From an uncultured Corynebacterium sp. (GTDB lineage: Bacteria > Actinomycetota > Actinomycetes > Mycobacteriales > Mycobacteriaceae), in NCBI RefSeq assembly GCF_943914615.1, contig NZ_CALUCS010000005.1:1-64000 (forward strand): 64,000 nt of DNA, read 5' to 3'. The position numbers and the translations under genes were made by a program. Below, one piece after another: positions 37,450 through 48,810 of the stretch (its first letter is position 1; the number at the start of each line of letters is the position of its first letter). Under the pieces are notes generated by a model. That model saw nothing but the letters and a program-made list of their open reading frames with translations, was not told the DNA's origin and searched no databases.

Positions 37450-37476
37450 GGAATAGAGCAACAACAACACAGTGTT
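37450..37476 (+). promoter_or_regulatory. Candidate SigH promoter of clpC
   Basis: GGAAT (37450-37454), an 18-nt spacer and TGTT (37473-37476) match the GGAAT/GTT pattern of the corynebacterial heat and redox stress sigma factor SigH, which is known to drive clpC in C. glutamicum. It lies about 95 nt before the clpC ATG. Confidence 0.5.
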
Positions 37477-37570
37477 GTGTGAAAGGCGATATGAGTTGTC
37501 CACACTCACGGCTAAGGTGGGCAACATTGGCGAATACGCAAGCTACATCTTTTGAAAAAGGGAGCACACC

Positions 37571-40219
<2,649 letters not shown>

Positions 40220-40228
<9 letters not shown>

Positions 40229-40238
40229 CTAAGCCTTT
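40220..40238. terminator. Bidirectional terminator hairpin between clpC and lipase
   Basis: AAAGGCT-AACTA-AGCCTTT: a perfect 7-bp stem overlapping the clpC stop, with T-ending sequence on the plus strand. It can also serve the convergent lipase gene. Confidence 0.55.
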
Positions 40239-40256
40239 TGGGCTGGACCTTGTTGA

Positions 40257-41648
40257 TTAGGCCTTGTTGAACTGCACTGGGCGATCGTGGATCACGTTAT
40301 CTACCCAGTCCAGGGCAGGCAGCAGGTGCGAGAACATCGGCAGCATGTGATCGCCCAGCGGGAACGTGCGCGGGATATTGTGTTCTGCGTAGTTCACCTT
40401 CGTGCCCCCCTCCGCCCACTGGCGGGCCATGCGACGACTCTGCTCCACCGGGATCGTGTCATCGTTCGTGCCATGGCCGACGTACACAGGGACCTGGGGC
40501 GGGCGGCTGCCGATGCGTTGGGCGTCAACAAGCTTCTTGAACGGCTCCTGCTCCAACAGCTCCGTGAGTGACTCGCCGTTCTTCGTCAGAGTGCGCGTAT
40601 CCGTGTAGGCGTGCCGCGCGAGGGATTCGGGGACGCATTCGCTGGCGGTCTGACGGACAAACTCCTTGCCCTTGTCGTTCATCTTCGCCTCCACGGCGCC
40701 GCGGATCTCCGGGTTGGAGACGAGGAAACCATTCAGCGTGTATCCCAGTGCGGCGGCCAGTGGGCCGTTGTCGATGGCGGTGGCAGTCATAGCCAAATCC
40801 GCCGGCACTCCGCCTGCGTAGCCCGCCTTCAAGTTGATCTCGGGGGCATAGGTGTGAGCCAGTTCCAGAGCTGCAGCGGAGGAACCGCCGCCCTGCGAAT
40901 AACCCCACACCGCAACCGGTGCGCTCTTTGGTACTCGAGGCATGTTCTTCGCCGCGCGAGCCATGTCCAGGGTGGCGTTACCCTGATCCACGCGGTTCAT
41001 GTACGTGTGCTGGGCCGGGGTGCCGAGGCCGTTCAAGTCGGTCAATGCCACAGCCCAGCCACGGGAGAGCGCAGCGGCGACGGGCGCGGCCTCATACTCC
41101 AAGCCCATTGGCAGCAGCTTGCCCGGGGCGCAGGCGTCGCCACTGCCCTGAGTGCCCGGAGCTACGACCAGCAGTGGGCGCTCCCCGCCACCGGTGTAAG
41201 GAGCGCGGGGAACCAGCACCGTGCCAGTGACGGGCACGGTCTCGCCGCGGGAGTTGGTGGAAACGTAGGCCACGCGCTGGGCCTCGCTGTTCGTCCAGTC
41301 GACGAAGGGGATCCCCAGGGCAAAGTTGCTGGGAGCCGTTTTGATGATTTCCCCTGGCTTGCCCTTTACCTGCAAGGGCAGGGAAGAGTAGAAGCCATCC
41401 GGGTCGTAGTTGGGCAGGGAGCCCACTACGGATTTGCCGCTGCCGGTGGCGGCGGCCTTGGAGGCAGATCCCTCGACGGAACCATAGAAGCCGCCGGGTG
41501 CTGCGGTTGCTGGGGCCATTCCGGAGGCTGCGATGGCTGCGGGCAGCAGCACTGCGCAGGTGGCGGTTAGGGTACGAAAGCGGAGAGTACCGAGAGATCG
41601 AGAACGGTCAGAAGGGGAACGGTTAGAACTTCTACGAGAAAACGTCAT
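40257..41648 (-). CDS. Secreted lipase/esterase (LIP family)
   Basis: A 463-residue alpha/beta hydrolase. An Arg/Ser-rich signal peptide ends near ATAAPGG (about 50). The nucleophile elbow GYSQGG has Ser251; downstream GHGTNDDTIPV supplies a candidate acid residue and GDHMLP the His. It resembles the secretory lipases (PF03583) that hydrolyse host or environmental lipids outside the cell, which would suit the nearby acyl-CoA genes. The ATG at 41648 is preceded by TAGGAT and 6 nt, a leaderless pattern. Confidence 0.88.
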   Translation of the reverse strand: MTFSRRSSNRSPSDRSRSLGTLRFRTLTATCAVLLPAAIAASGMAPATAAPGGFYGSVEGSASKAAATGSGKSVVGSLPNYDPDGFYSSLPLQVKGKPGEIIKTAPSNFALGIPFVDWTNSEAQRVAYVSTNSRGETVPVTGTVLVPRAPYTGGGERPLLVVAPGTQGSGDACAPGKLLPMGLEYEAAPVAAALSRGWAVALTDLNGLGTPAQHTYMNRVDQGNATLDMARAAKNMPRVPKSAPVAVWGYSQGGGSSAAALELAHTYAPEINLKAGYAGGVPADLAMTATAIDNGPLAAALGYTLNGFLVSNPEIRGAVEAKMNDKGKEFVRQTASECVPESLARHAYTDTRTLTKNGESLTELLEQEPFKKLVDAQRIGSRPPQVPVYVGHGTNDDTIPVEQSRRMARQWAEGGTKVNYAEHNIPRTFPLGDHMLPMFSHLLPALDWVDNVIHDRPVQFNKA

Positions 41649-41654
41649 AGGGGA

Positions 41655-41660
41655 ATCCTA
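41655..41660 (-). promoter_or_regulatory. -10 hexamer of the lipase gene
   Basis: TAGGAT on the minus strand, 6 nt before the ATG. AGGA here could instead act as a weak ribosome site. Confidence 0.4.
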
Positions 41661-41696
41661 AGCGTTATTCCCGTTAAAAGTATTAGGTATCGCTAA

Positions 41697-43160
41697 TTAA
41701 CTTCGCGAAACGGGGGCACCGTCTATGCGGTCGGCGCTGCCTTCGGCATCTTCGGTATCTTCGTTATCCACGTTTGCCGTGAACGGGTCCAGCGCCTCCA
41801 GGTCAACTTCCTTGTCCTCGTCATTCGGCACCTTGCGGTTGAGGTCGATGGCCAGTCCAATGGCGATGAAGAAAATAGTGGGCAGCAGCCAACCCATGCC
41901 TGCATCCATCAGCGGGATCCAGCTCAGGGCATTCTGCAGTGAGTCGACCGGCACGTTCAGGGCGGCCAGGAAGTCGATGAAGGAAAACAGGAAGGCTACG
42001 GCTACACCGATGCGGTAAGAAAACACCAGCTTGTATTGGCGGAACAGTAGGTGCACGTAGGAAAGCGTGATGAGCACGATCGCCGGCGGGTAGATCAGGC
42101 CGATCACCGGGCCAGAGACACTCAGAATCTTCTCCAAGCCCAGGTTGGCGATAGCAAGGCCCACGAGCGTCAGGATGGTGGCCCACCAGCGGTAGCTGAT
42201 GGCCGGAACCAGCTCGTGGAAGAACGTGGATGTCGCTGCGGTCAGGCCAACGACAGTGGTGATGCAGGCCAACAGCACGATCAGCGAGAACACGATCTCG
42301 CCTGCGTTGCCCATGGTGAGGTGCGCTGCGGAGCTCAGGATTGCCGCGCCGTCGCTGTAGCTTTCTTTGTCTGGCATGCGGGCGCCCACCAGGCCGAGCC
42401 CGAGGTAGACCAGCATCAGGAAGAAACCTGCGGTGAAGGCTGCCACGCCGGAGAGTTTGACGATGCGCTTGTGATCCGACTCGCCCTTCTGACTAAAAGC
42501 GCTCACGACGATCAACGCGAAGGCCAGCGCGCCGATGGAGTCCATTGTGAAGTAGCCCTGGGAAATGCCGCTAACCAGCGGGTTGGAGGTATACTCCTCA
42601 GTGGCGGGAATGCTGGGGGAGTTCAACTTTTGAAGGCCGACGATAGCCAGCACGCCCAGCAGGATCAGCAGTACTGGGGTGAGGGCCTTGCCTAGGGTAT
42701 CTACGACCTTGCCGGGCCAGAGTGTCAGCAGGTAGCACACCAGGAAGAAGGCGAACGTGCCCGCCAGGCGCCACCAGCCGCCGGAGAGGTCAAAGGTGGA
42801 TTCGATGCCCAGCTCGTAGCCGATCGCTGCGGCGCGAGGCACGGCGTAAAGCGCGCCGATGGAAAGGTAGGCAACGATAGCAAAGGCCAGGCCGAACAGT
42901 GCTCCCGCGCGGGAGGCGAGGTCGCGTACACCATTACCGGAGATTGCGATGGCGATGACCGTCAAAACCGGCATGAGCACTCCGGTTAGGAGGAAGCCGA
43001 TCATGGCGGGGGAGAAATTTTCACCGGATTCCACGCCGAGCATGGGAGGGAAAATGAGGTTGCCGGCGCCGAAGAACATGGAGAAGAGCATGAGGCCAAC
43101 AGCCGCCACGGTGGTGGTTGTGTTTGGCTGCTTAGCGGTCGAGGAGGGTGAGGTCGACAT
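41697..43160 (-). CDS. brnQ: Branched-chain amino acid:cation symporter
   Basis: A 487-residue carrier of the LIVCS family with about 12 transmembrane segments. The start FSMFFGAGNLIFPPMLG (about 26-42) is the family hallmark. It imports isoleucine, leucine or valine with Na+ or H+. The C-terminal 55 residues are a very acidic cytoplasmic tail (DNEDTEDAEG), longer than usual. TAGGAA lies 6 nt before the ATG; it could be a ribosome site or a -10. Confidence 0.92.
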   Translation of the reverse strand: MSTSPSSTAKQPNTTTTVAAVGLMLFSMFFGAGNLIFPPMLGVESGENFSPAMIGFLLTGVLMPVLTVIAIAISGNGVRDLASRAGALFGLAFAIVAYLSIGALYAVPRAAAIGYELGIESTFDLSGGWWRLAGTFAFFLVCYLLTLWPGKVVDTLGKALTPVLLILLGVLAIVGLQKLNSPSIPATEEYTSNPLVSGISQGYFTMDSIGALAFALIVVSAFSQKGESDHKRIVKLSGVAAFTAGFFLMLVYLGLGLVGARMPDKESYSDGAAILSSAAHLTMGNAGEIVFSLIVLLACITTVVGLTAATSTFFHELVPAISYRWWATILTLVGLAIANLGLEKILSVSGPVIGLIYPPAIVLITLSYVHLLFRQYKLVFSYRIGVAVAFLFSFIDFLAALNVPVDSLQNALSWIPLMDAGMGWLLPTIFFIAIGLAIDLNRKVPNDEDKEVDLEALDPFTANVDNEDTEDAEGSADRIDGAPVSRS

Positions 43161-43317
43161 AAATCATTCCTAATGTGATCTGGGTAACGTTTATCACTCT
43201 AATGCACGTATCCCCGTAGAGCCTAAGCCGAACAAAACTATTTGCGTTTTGCCCCTATTTCGGGCGGAGATTTTGCGGTGGTTTCGCGCTGACTCCGCGC
43301 TGATTTTGCGAAGATTC

Positions 43318-44391
43318 TTAGTGCGGTAGCTGGTACGTTGCGCCGTCGCGGGCCACTAGGCCGTCGTCGAGTAGCGATTGCAGGGCTCGCTCAAGTTGTT
43401 CGGCCGTGGGCCACAGCAGGTCTATCTCTTTCTTTGTGACGCCACCTTCTCCCGCTTCCCGCAGTAGCCCCATAATCTTTCCACGGACTTGGCGATCGGT
43501 TCCCGCGAATTTCTGCACGCGCTGGGCCGCGGCTTTTGCCTCAGCCTCCGTCGGCAGTGGCTTGCCGGCCTGCACCCACGCGCAGCTGTCAATTACGGGG
43601 CACTGTTCGCACTCGGGGCTTTTTGCGGTGCAGATCAGAGCGCCGAGTTCCATGAGTGCGGCGCACATTAGGTTCGCGGCGTCTCTATCTGCGTCTCTAG
43701 CGGTATCGGTTCTCGCCCCTGCGCTACTATCCGCACCAGTGCCAGTGCCAGTGCCAGTGCCAGCGCCCGCGTCAGTGGGCTGAGGCCGGGGTGACTGGGA
43801 CAGTTGGCGTCCAACCAAACGAGGATCCGGATCGACGTGAGGCAGCAACGAGGCCACATCCGCCAAGTCGCGCGCACGGGCGGGGCCTTGCAGGTAGCGA
43901 CCGTCGACGAGGCGGCGGTAGACGCGGCGCACATTCGTATCCACAACCGGCACGGCCTGACCAAAGGCGAAGGCCGCGACGGCGCGGGCGGTGTAGTGAC
44001 CAATCCCCGGCAGGGCCTCGAGCTCGGCAATATCGCTGGGCACCTCGCCGCCGTGGCGTTCCATGCAGGCGATCGCGCACTCCTTTAGCCGCAGCGCGCG
44101 CCGGGGATAGCCCAGGTTGGCCCACATTTTCAGGATCTCGGAACGCGGCGCCTCGGCCAGATCTGCCGGGGTGGGCCAGCGCTTCAGCCAGGCTCGCCAG
44201 AGGGGTATCACGCGGGCGACGGGCGTTTGCTGGCTCATCACTTCGCTCAGCAGAATCGCCCACGGGGTGGTGTCCGGGTGGCGCCACGGCAGATCGCGGG
44301 CGTTGCGGGCGTACCAGGAATTCAGCTTGGTGGGCAGGCTGCTGTGCGGGGCGGCGGGCGGGTTGGGGGAGGGAGCGGAGGGGGAGTTCAT
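43318..44391 (-). CDS. mutY: A/G-specific adenine glycosylase
   Basis: A 357-residue DNA repair enzyme removing A opposite 8-oxoguanine. Catalytic Glu lies in SEVMSQQTPV, the helix-hairpin-helix is LPGIGHYTARAV with Asp in VVDTNVRRV, and the FeS ligands follow C-x6-C-x2-C-x5-C (CTAKSPECEQCPVIDSC). Between the glycosylase core and the FeS loop is an inserted Gly/Thr/Ala/Asp-rich linker of about 30 residues coded partly by a hexanucleotide repeat. There is no NUDIX-like C-terminal domain, only a short winged-helix-like end. ATG at 44391 is used because upstream sequence is a shadow of the divergent carbonic anhydrase. Confidence 0.92.
   Translation of the reverse strand: MNSPSAPSPNPPAAPHSSLPTKLNSWYARNARDLPWRHPDTTPWAILLSEVMSQQTPVARVIPLWRAWLKRWPTPADLAEAPRSEILKMWANLGYPRRALRLKECAIACMERHGGEVPSDIAELEALPGIGHYTARAVAAFAFGQAVPVVDTNVRRVYRRLVDGRYLQGPARARDLADVASLLPHVDPDPRLVGRQLSQSPRPQPTDAGAGTGTGTGTGADSSAGARTDTARDADRDAANLMCAALMELGALICTAKSPECEQCPVIDSCAWVQAGKPLPTEAEAKAAAQRVQKFAGTDRQVRGKIMGLLREAGEGGVTKKEIDLLWPTAEQLERALQSLLDDGLVARDGATYQLPH
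43736..43765 (-). repeat. In-frame hexanucleotide repeat in mutY
   Basis: Four exact copies of CCAGTG (plus strand) from 43736 to 43759 and one degenerate copy to 43765. In mutY they encode Gly-Thr dipeptides of the linker before the FeS cluster. Copy changes would keep the frame. Confidence 0.9.
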
Positions 44392-44427
44392 TGCACGAAT
44401 CACTGTAGCGCGGTGCACAATGGAACC

Positions 44428-45072
44428 ATGACTTCCAGCCAACATCAGACCCCGCAGCAGGCTTGGGATAGCCTGCGCGAAGGCAATGAACGTTTCATGC
44501 GCGGCGATTCCGACCACCCACACCAGGATCTGAGCCGCCGGATTTCCCTTCAGGAGGGGCAGAAACCCCAGGCCGTGGTGTTGGCGTGTTCCGATTCCCG
44601 CGCGCCGGTGGAGATCCTCTTCGACCAGGGCCTCGGCGATGTCTTCGTTATCCGCACCGCCGGCGAGATCACCGATCTGTCCGTGCTGGCCTCCCTGGAA
44701 TTCGCGGTGGACTCCCTGGAAGTACCACTGGTTGTGGTGCTGGGACACGAGAAGTGCGGCGCGGTTGCGGCTGCCTCCCAGGCGTTGAACGGCGGCGACA
44801 TGCCCGCGGGATTCCAGCGAGTGCTCGTGGAAAAGGTCACACCCTCGTTGCTGTCCGCGAAGAAGCGCGGCATGGAAAGTAGTGACGCCTTCGAACGCAA
44901 CCACGTGGCGGAGATCGCCGACCATATAGTGGATCGATCACCGGAGATTCAGGCGCGTCTGGCCGACAACCGTTGTGCCGTTGTGGGCCTGCGCTATCGC
45001 CTGTCCGATGGTCTGGCTGAGCCGCTGGTCAGTTACGGCCTGGATATTGAGGGTGCACAGCGCGTTCACTAG
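44428..45072 (+). CDS. Beta-carbonic anhydrase
   Basis: A 214-residue zinc enzyme interconverting CO2 and bicarbonate. The zinc/active-site residues are Cys54-Ser-Asp56-Ser-Arg58 and His107-Glu-Lys-Cys110. It is divergent from mutY with 36 bp between the start codons, matching mycobacterial Rv3589 mutY / Rv3588c canB. ATG at 44428 marks the start of similarity. CACAAT lies 6 nt upstream and may be a -10. Confidence 0.93.
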   Translation: MTSSQHQTPQQAWDSLREGNERFMRGDSDHPHQDLSRRISLQEGQKPQAVVLACSDSRAPVEILFDQGLGDVFVIRTAGEITDLSVLASLEFAVDSLEVPLVVVLGHEKCGAVAAASQALNGGDMPAGFQRVLVEKVTPSLLSAKKRGMESSDAFERNHVAEIADHIVDRSPEIQARLADNRCAVVGLRYRLSDGLAEPLVSYGLDIEGAQRVH

Positions 45073-45126
45073 GAGGTTTGCGGGGCACACCCCGTGTCTA
45101 TGCGCCGTCTTTTAGAGGGCAGCCTC

Positions 45127-45132
45127 TAGCAT
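45127..45132 (+). promoter_or_regulatory. -10 hexamer of the acidic membrane protein gene
   Basis: TAGCAT, 7 nt before the GTG at 45140; no ribosome site present. Confidence 0.45.
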
Positions 45133-45139
45133 TAGTTGC

Positions 45140-45853
45140 GTGACTGATGAAGACAACAGGCGCCCGTTGCCACGCGAAGTGTATATCCGCCGCCGCATCG
45201 CTGCGGTGGTGATCTTGGTCGTTGTTATCGGTGTGATCTGGGCTTTGATCAGCCTGGTCAGTGGGGGAGGGGACTCCGAGAACACGGCGTCCACCGAGAC
45301 TGCCATCACTACTTCCGAGCAGCAGGATATGACCAGCTCGCCGGAGCCGCCGAAGGGCGCGGAACCGAGCGACTCGGAGGACGAGAAGGCGTCCGAAGAA
45401 AAGGACAGAGATAAAGACAAGGACGACGAGGGCGACGAGAACAAGGGCGAGAAGAAAGATTCTTGCTCGCTCGCCGACCTGCGGGTAATTGCTCGACCGG
45501 GTGCTCCGACGTTCAATGCGGAGCAGCAGCCTAACTTCTTCGTGAAGATCGAGAACCCGACGAATGCGGATTGCGACATTAACTTCGATGATTCCCCGCT
45601 GAAGTTCGAGGTCTTCACCATGGGCAACTATGAGCGCGTGTGGGGCGACATCGACTGCAACGAGCCGGAGGTTGTCGGCGATACGAAGATCAAGGCTGGC
45701 GAGTCCGTGAACTACGAGATGGCCGCCTGGTCCCGTACCACCTCCGCGCCGGGCAAGTGCGAGGATCGCAAGCCGGTCGATCCGGGCAGCTACCTGCTGT
45801 ACGCCCACGTGGGCGACAATACTTCTCAGCCGGCTTCGTTTAACCTGCAGTAG
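45140..45853 (+). CDS. Single-pass membrane protein with acidic linker
   Basis: A 237-residue protein: a basic N-terminus, one transmembrane helix (about 21-43), a highly charged Glu/Lys/Asp linker (about 45-107), then an extracytoplasmic domain of about 125 residues with four cysteines that could form two disulfides. It occupies the position of mycobacterial Rv3587c, between carbonic anhydrase and the radA region. Function unknown. It ends 11 bp from the convergent radA stop. Confidence 0.83.
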   Translation: MTDEDNRRPLPREVYIRRRIAAVVILVVVIGVIWALISLVSGGGDSENTASTETAITTSEQQDMTSSPEPPKGAEPSDSEDEKASEEKDRDKDKDDEGDENKGEKKDSCSLADLRVIARPGAPTFNAEQQPNFFVKIENPTNADCDINFDDSPLKFEVFTMGNYERVWGDIDCNEPEVVGDTKIKAGESVNYEMAAWSRTTSAPGKCEDRKPVDPGSYLLYAHVGDNTSQPASFNLQ

Positions 45854-45864
45854 CCAGTAATGGC

Positions 45865-47301
45865 CTAGTCAGTAGATAGGCAGTTGTTGACGGCCTGACA
45901 GAGCGTGGAAACCTCCTTTACTTTCATGCCCTTCGGGGCCTCGTAGTGGCAGTTCTTTGGCACCAGTGCGGTGTGGAATCCCAGCCGGTGGGCCTCCGCC
46001 AGCCTTTGGGTGAGCTGCGGAATGCGGCGCACCTCTCCGCCTAAGCCCACCTCACCGAGAGCGACTAAGCCCAGGGGGAGCGGGGTACGTTTTGCGGTGG
46101 AGGCCAGCGCAAGCGCGGTGGCGAGGTCCGCGGAGGGTTCTAAGATCTTCATCCCGCCGACCGTGGCGGCGTAGACTTCCTTATCTGCCAGTGGCAATCC
46201 GCAGCGTTCGGAGAGCACAGCCAGCACCATCGATACACGCGAGGCATCCATGCCCGTCATGTAGCGCTTCGGATTCTTAAACTCGCTGTTAAGGGCCAAA
46301 GTTTGCAGCTCGCCGACCATGGCGCGGCGCCCGTCCATCACGACGGTTACTGCCGTGCCGGTCACGGATTCGGTGCGATGGTGCAGGAACAAACCGCTGG
46401 GGTCCGCGACCTCCTGGATGCCGTGGGCGGTCTGCTCGAAGCAGCCGACTTCGTCCGTGGCACCGAAGCGATTCTTGATACCGCGCAGAAAACGCATGGA
46501 GGAGTGCTTGTCGCCCTCGAAGTTCAACACGACATCCACCAGGTGCTCGATGGTGCGGGGGCCTGCGACGGTGCCCTCCTTCGTCACATGTCCCACCGCG
46601 ATGACGGGCGTGCCCGACATCTTCGCCAGGGTTGTCAGTGTACTGGTGACCGCGCGGGTTTGAGCTACGCCACCGGCAACGCCTTCCACCCCAGTGGCCT
46701 GCATGGTCTGCAGGGAATCCACGATGATCAGCTCCGGGTTCAGTGCATCGACTTGAGCCAGGCCATTCTCCAGGTCGTTTTCGCTGGCCAGATAGAGCTT
46801 GTCATGCAGCGCGCCGGTGCGTTCCGCGCGGTGGCGCACCTGCCCCACGGATTCCTCCGCGGTGAGAATCAGCACCGTATGCCCCTTCTTGGCCCACGCC
46901 GCAGCAACCTCTAGCAGCAAGGTGGATTTGCCAACGCCCGGCTCGCCCGCCAGCAGCACAGCGCTGCCTGGGACAATGCCGCCGCCCAGCACGCGATCTA
47001 GCTCCCCGATGCCGGTGGGGCGGTGCTTGGCGATGGTCGGATCCACCTGAGTGACGGGTTGGGCGCTGGCCCCGGGAACTAGGCCGCCGGATCCGCGTCC
47101 CCCGCCTCGGCGACCCGCACTACCGGCAGCGCCCGCAACACCGGCGAGCCCCATTGCACCCAAGCCCAAGGAGCGCGTGTCCCTCTCCTCCAGCGATCCC
47201 CATTCCCCACACTGCGGGCAGCGCCCCATCCACTTCGACAGCTGGTGGTCGCAGGAGGAACAGACGAAAACCCGGCTTGCTTTGCTCGACTTACTTGCCA
47301 T
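45865..47301 (-). CDS. radA: DNA repair protein RadA
   Basis: A 478-residue RecA-related branch-migration protein. A zinc finger (C14-x2-C17, C28-x2-C31) is followed by Walker A GEPGVGKST (119-127), the RadA-specific KNRFG in IKNRFGATDEVG, and a C-terminal Lon-like domain (about 330-478). ATG at 47301 follows TATTGT and 7 nt, a leaderless pattern; an upstream in-frame extension lacks support. The usual downstream partner disA is missing: the next gene is the convergent membrane protein. Confidence 0.94.
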   Translation of the reverse strand: MASKSSKASRVFVCSSCDHQLSKWMGRCPQCGEWGSLEERDTRSLGLGAMGLAGVAGAAGSAGRRGGGRGSGGLVPGASAQPVTQVDPTIAKHRPTGIGELDRVLGGGIVPGSAVLLAGEPGVGKSTLLLEVAAAWAKKGHTVLILTAEESVGQVRHRAERTGALHDKLYLASENDLENGLAQVDALNPELIIVDSLQTMQATGVEGVAGGVAQTRAVTSTLTTLAKMSGTPVIAVGHVTKEGTVAGPRTIEHLVDVVLNFEGDKHSSMRFLRGIKNRFGATDEVGCFEQTAHGIQEVADPSGLFLHHRTESVTGTAVTVVMDGRRAMVGELQTLALNSEFKNPKRYMTGMDASRVSMVLAVLSERCGLPLADKEVYAATVGGMKILEPSADLATALALASTAKRTPLPLGLVALGEVGLGGEVRRIPQLTQRLAEAHRLGFHTALVPKNCHYEAPKGMKVKEVSTLCQAVNNCLSTD

Positions 47302-47308
47302 GCTCACA

Positions 47309-47314
47309 ACAATA
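47309..47314 (-). promoter_or_regulatory. -10 hexamer of radA
   Basis: TATTGT on the minus strand, 7 nt before the radA ATG and abutting the terminator of the upstream gene. Confidence 0.45.
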
Positions 47315-47353
47315 AACGCCACCCCGGACAACCAATGTCCGGCGGCGGCGTTT
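47314..47353 (-). terminator. Strong terminator after lpqE-like gene
   Basis: Arms 47314-47330 and 47336-47353 form a 17-bp stem with one bulge and a 5-nt loop; its inner 7 bp (CCGGACA/TGTCCGG) are perfect. On the minus strand it is followed by TTTATTG. It isolates radA from the lipoprotein gene. Confidence 0.85.
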
Positions 47354-47384
47354 GTTCGATTTTGAGGAACCCTGCCTCTTGGGG

Positions 47385-47957
47385 TTACTTGTCGGTCAGG
47401 CTGCCGTCCTCGTCGCGGTGCAGCTGGCCTGCCTCCGGAACATAAGCGGAAACCGGTGCGCTCAGCTCGACCTCGCCGACATTCAGCTTGAAGGTGACCT
47501 TCTTGTGACCGCCGACGTAAACGTCATCCAGACCCTTGATAGAGGTGGTGGCGTACTGCAGCTGCTTCTGCTCCTTGGCCTCAACGTCTTCCATAGCGAA
47601 CTTGCCATCGGCAACCAGGGAGCCGCCAGCCGGGATCTCCTTGCCGTTCAAGCCGGAGATCTCCTTGCCCTCTACCTTCACGGACTCAACCTTGACCGGC
47701 TTACCGTGGGTGTCCTCGTTGGTGATAGTGAACTTCAGAGCCAGGGTGTTATCTGGGCCGACAACGACGGTCACGTCCTGCACGTCAGCGTGCTCAGCGG
47801 TGCCGCTAGCACCGTTGACTGCGGCAACCTGGCTGGAAGTCTGGGAAATCTGACCTGCACCACACGCGGACAGCGCGAGTGCGGAACCTGCTGCGACCAG
47901 CGCCAGCGCACCACGGGCAAAGGTCGTCTTCAGCGGCTGGGCCTTGAGGGTCTTCAC
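47385..47957 (-). CDS. lpqE: LpqE-like lipoprotein
   Basis: A 190-residue lipoprotein with lipobox LSAC (Cys near 31) and an Ig-like beta domain with repeated Val/Lys strands. It sits between carD and radA exactly as mycobacterial LpqE (Rv3584), which supports the name; the molecular role is unproven. GTG at 47957 is chosen because GGAGG lies 8 nt upstream. An ATG 24 nt further upstream would place that ribosome site inside the gene. Confidence 0.8.
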   Translation of the reverse strand: MKTLKAQPLKTTFARGALALVAAGSALALSACGAGQISQTSSQVAAVNGASGTAEHADVQDVTVVVGPDNTLALKFTITNEDTHGKPVKVESVKVEGKEISGLNGKEIPAGGSLVADGKFAMEDVEAKEQKQLQYATTSIKGLDDVYVGGHKKVTFKLNVGEVELSAPVSAYVPEAGQLHRDEDGSLTDK

Positions 47958-48139
47958 GATGCGTTCCTCCATCTGAGGCATGTCTTAAAAGCAGTTGAAT
48001 AAAAACGTCTGCACCCAGCCTAGCCTGTAGGGGGCCGGTACACCTAGCCAAGGAAGCCTTTAGGGTTAATTAGTGCCCCCTAGTGCGCGCTTGCTGGGGG
48101 GGGTTATGCCCCAAATGCGGGTAGCGTGGGTGATTACGG

Positions 48140-48145
48140 TAGAAT
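48140..48145 (+). promoter_or_regulatory. Possible -10 of carD
   Basis: TAGAAT about 60 nt before the carD ATG in the 248-bp divergent gap between the lpqE-like gene and carD. No clear -35 seen. Confidence 0.35.
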
Positions 48146-48205
48146 CTAACGGGTATTTACGCAGTGCCTGTCACAGCCTTTCGGAAGGACGTTAGAGGAA
48201 CACTT

Positions 48206-48796
48206 ATGGAGTTCGCAGTCGGAGATACGGTCGTTTACCCGCACCACGGCGCCGCCGTCATCGAGGGCATCGAGCAGCGGGAGTTCAAGGGGGAAACCGT
48301 CGACTACCTGGTGCTGCGCATCAACCAGGGCGATCTTTCCGTTCGTGTCCCGGCTGCGAATGCCGAGAAGGTCGGCGTGCGTGACGTGGTGGGCGAGGAA
48401 GGCCTGCGCAAGGTCTTCTCTGTGCTGCGCGAGACCGACGTCGAAGAGGCCGGCAACTGGTCCCGCCGCTACAAGGCGAACCAGGAGCGCCTGACCAGTG
48501 GTGATGTGAACAAGGTCGCCGAAGTCGTGCGCGATCTGTGGCGCCGCGACCAGGACCGCGGCCTGTCTGCCGGTGAGAAGCGCATGCTGGCCAAGGCTCG
48601 CCAGATCCTCGTGGGCGAACTCGCACTGGCCGAGGGTGTTGATGACAAGAAGACCGACGCACTGCTGGCCGAGATGCAGGCCGCCATTAAGCGCCACCGC
48701 GAGGCCGCCGCTGCAGCCCGCGCCGCAGGCGTGGACGAGGATTCCAAGTCCGGTGGCTCCATCGATCTGGACGACGAGCTGGACGGCGAAGACTAA
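48206..48796 (+). CDS. carD: CarD-family RNA polymerase-binding regulator
   Basis: A 196-residue global transcription factor. The N-terminal Tudor-like polymerase-binding domain ([17 protein letters not shown] at 3-19) is followed by a helical DNA-binding part (about 65-160) and an acidic C-terminal tail. CarD stabilises open promoter complexes in actinobacteria, notably at rRNA promoters. AGAGGAAC precedes the ATG. carD-ispD-ispF order is conserved in corynebacteria and mycobacteria. Confidence 0.95.
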   Translation: MEFAVGDTVVYPHHGAAVIEGIEQREFKGETVDYLVLRINQGDLSVRVPAANAEKVGVRDVVGEEGLRKVFSVLRETDVEEAGNWSRRYKANQERLTSGDVNKVAEVVRDLWRRDQDRGLSAGEKRMLAKARQILVGELALAEGVDDKKTDALLAEMQAAIKRHREAAAAARAAGVDEDSKSGGSIDLDDELDGED

Positions 48797-48810
48797 ACCG
48801 GGCAGGCGCA

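Larger units (their letters stand above)
37088..37570. other. Divergent regulatory region between fadD and clpC
   Basis: These 483 bp carry no convincing gene. The clpC side holds a ClgR-like site (37361-37378) and a SigH-like promoter (37450-37476). A TTGACC at about 37410 could belong to a housekeeping promoter. The fadD side has T-rich stretches and partial repeats of CTGAACTG near 37118-37139. Confidence 0.6.

Noticed and set aside
43736..43765. CRISPR-like short repeats
   Set aside because: Units are 6 bp with no spacers and lie inside a coding region. No CRISPR array was found elsewhere.
44392..44925. N-terminal extension of mutY over carbonic anhydrase
   Set aside because: It is antisense to CSDSR-containing carbonic anhydrase; MutY similarity begins after 44391.
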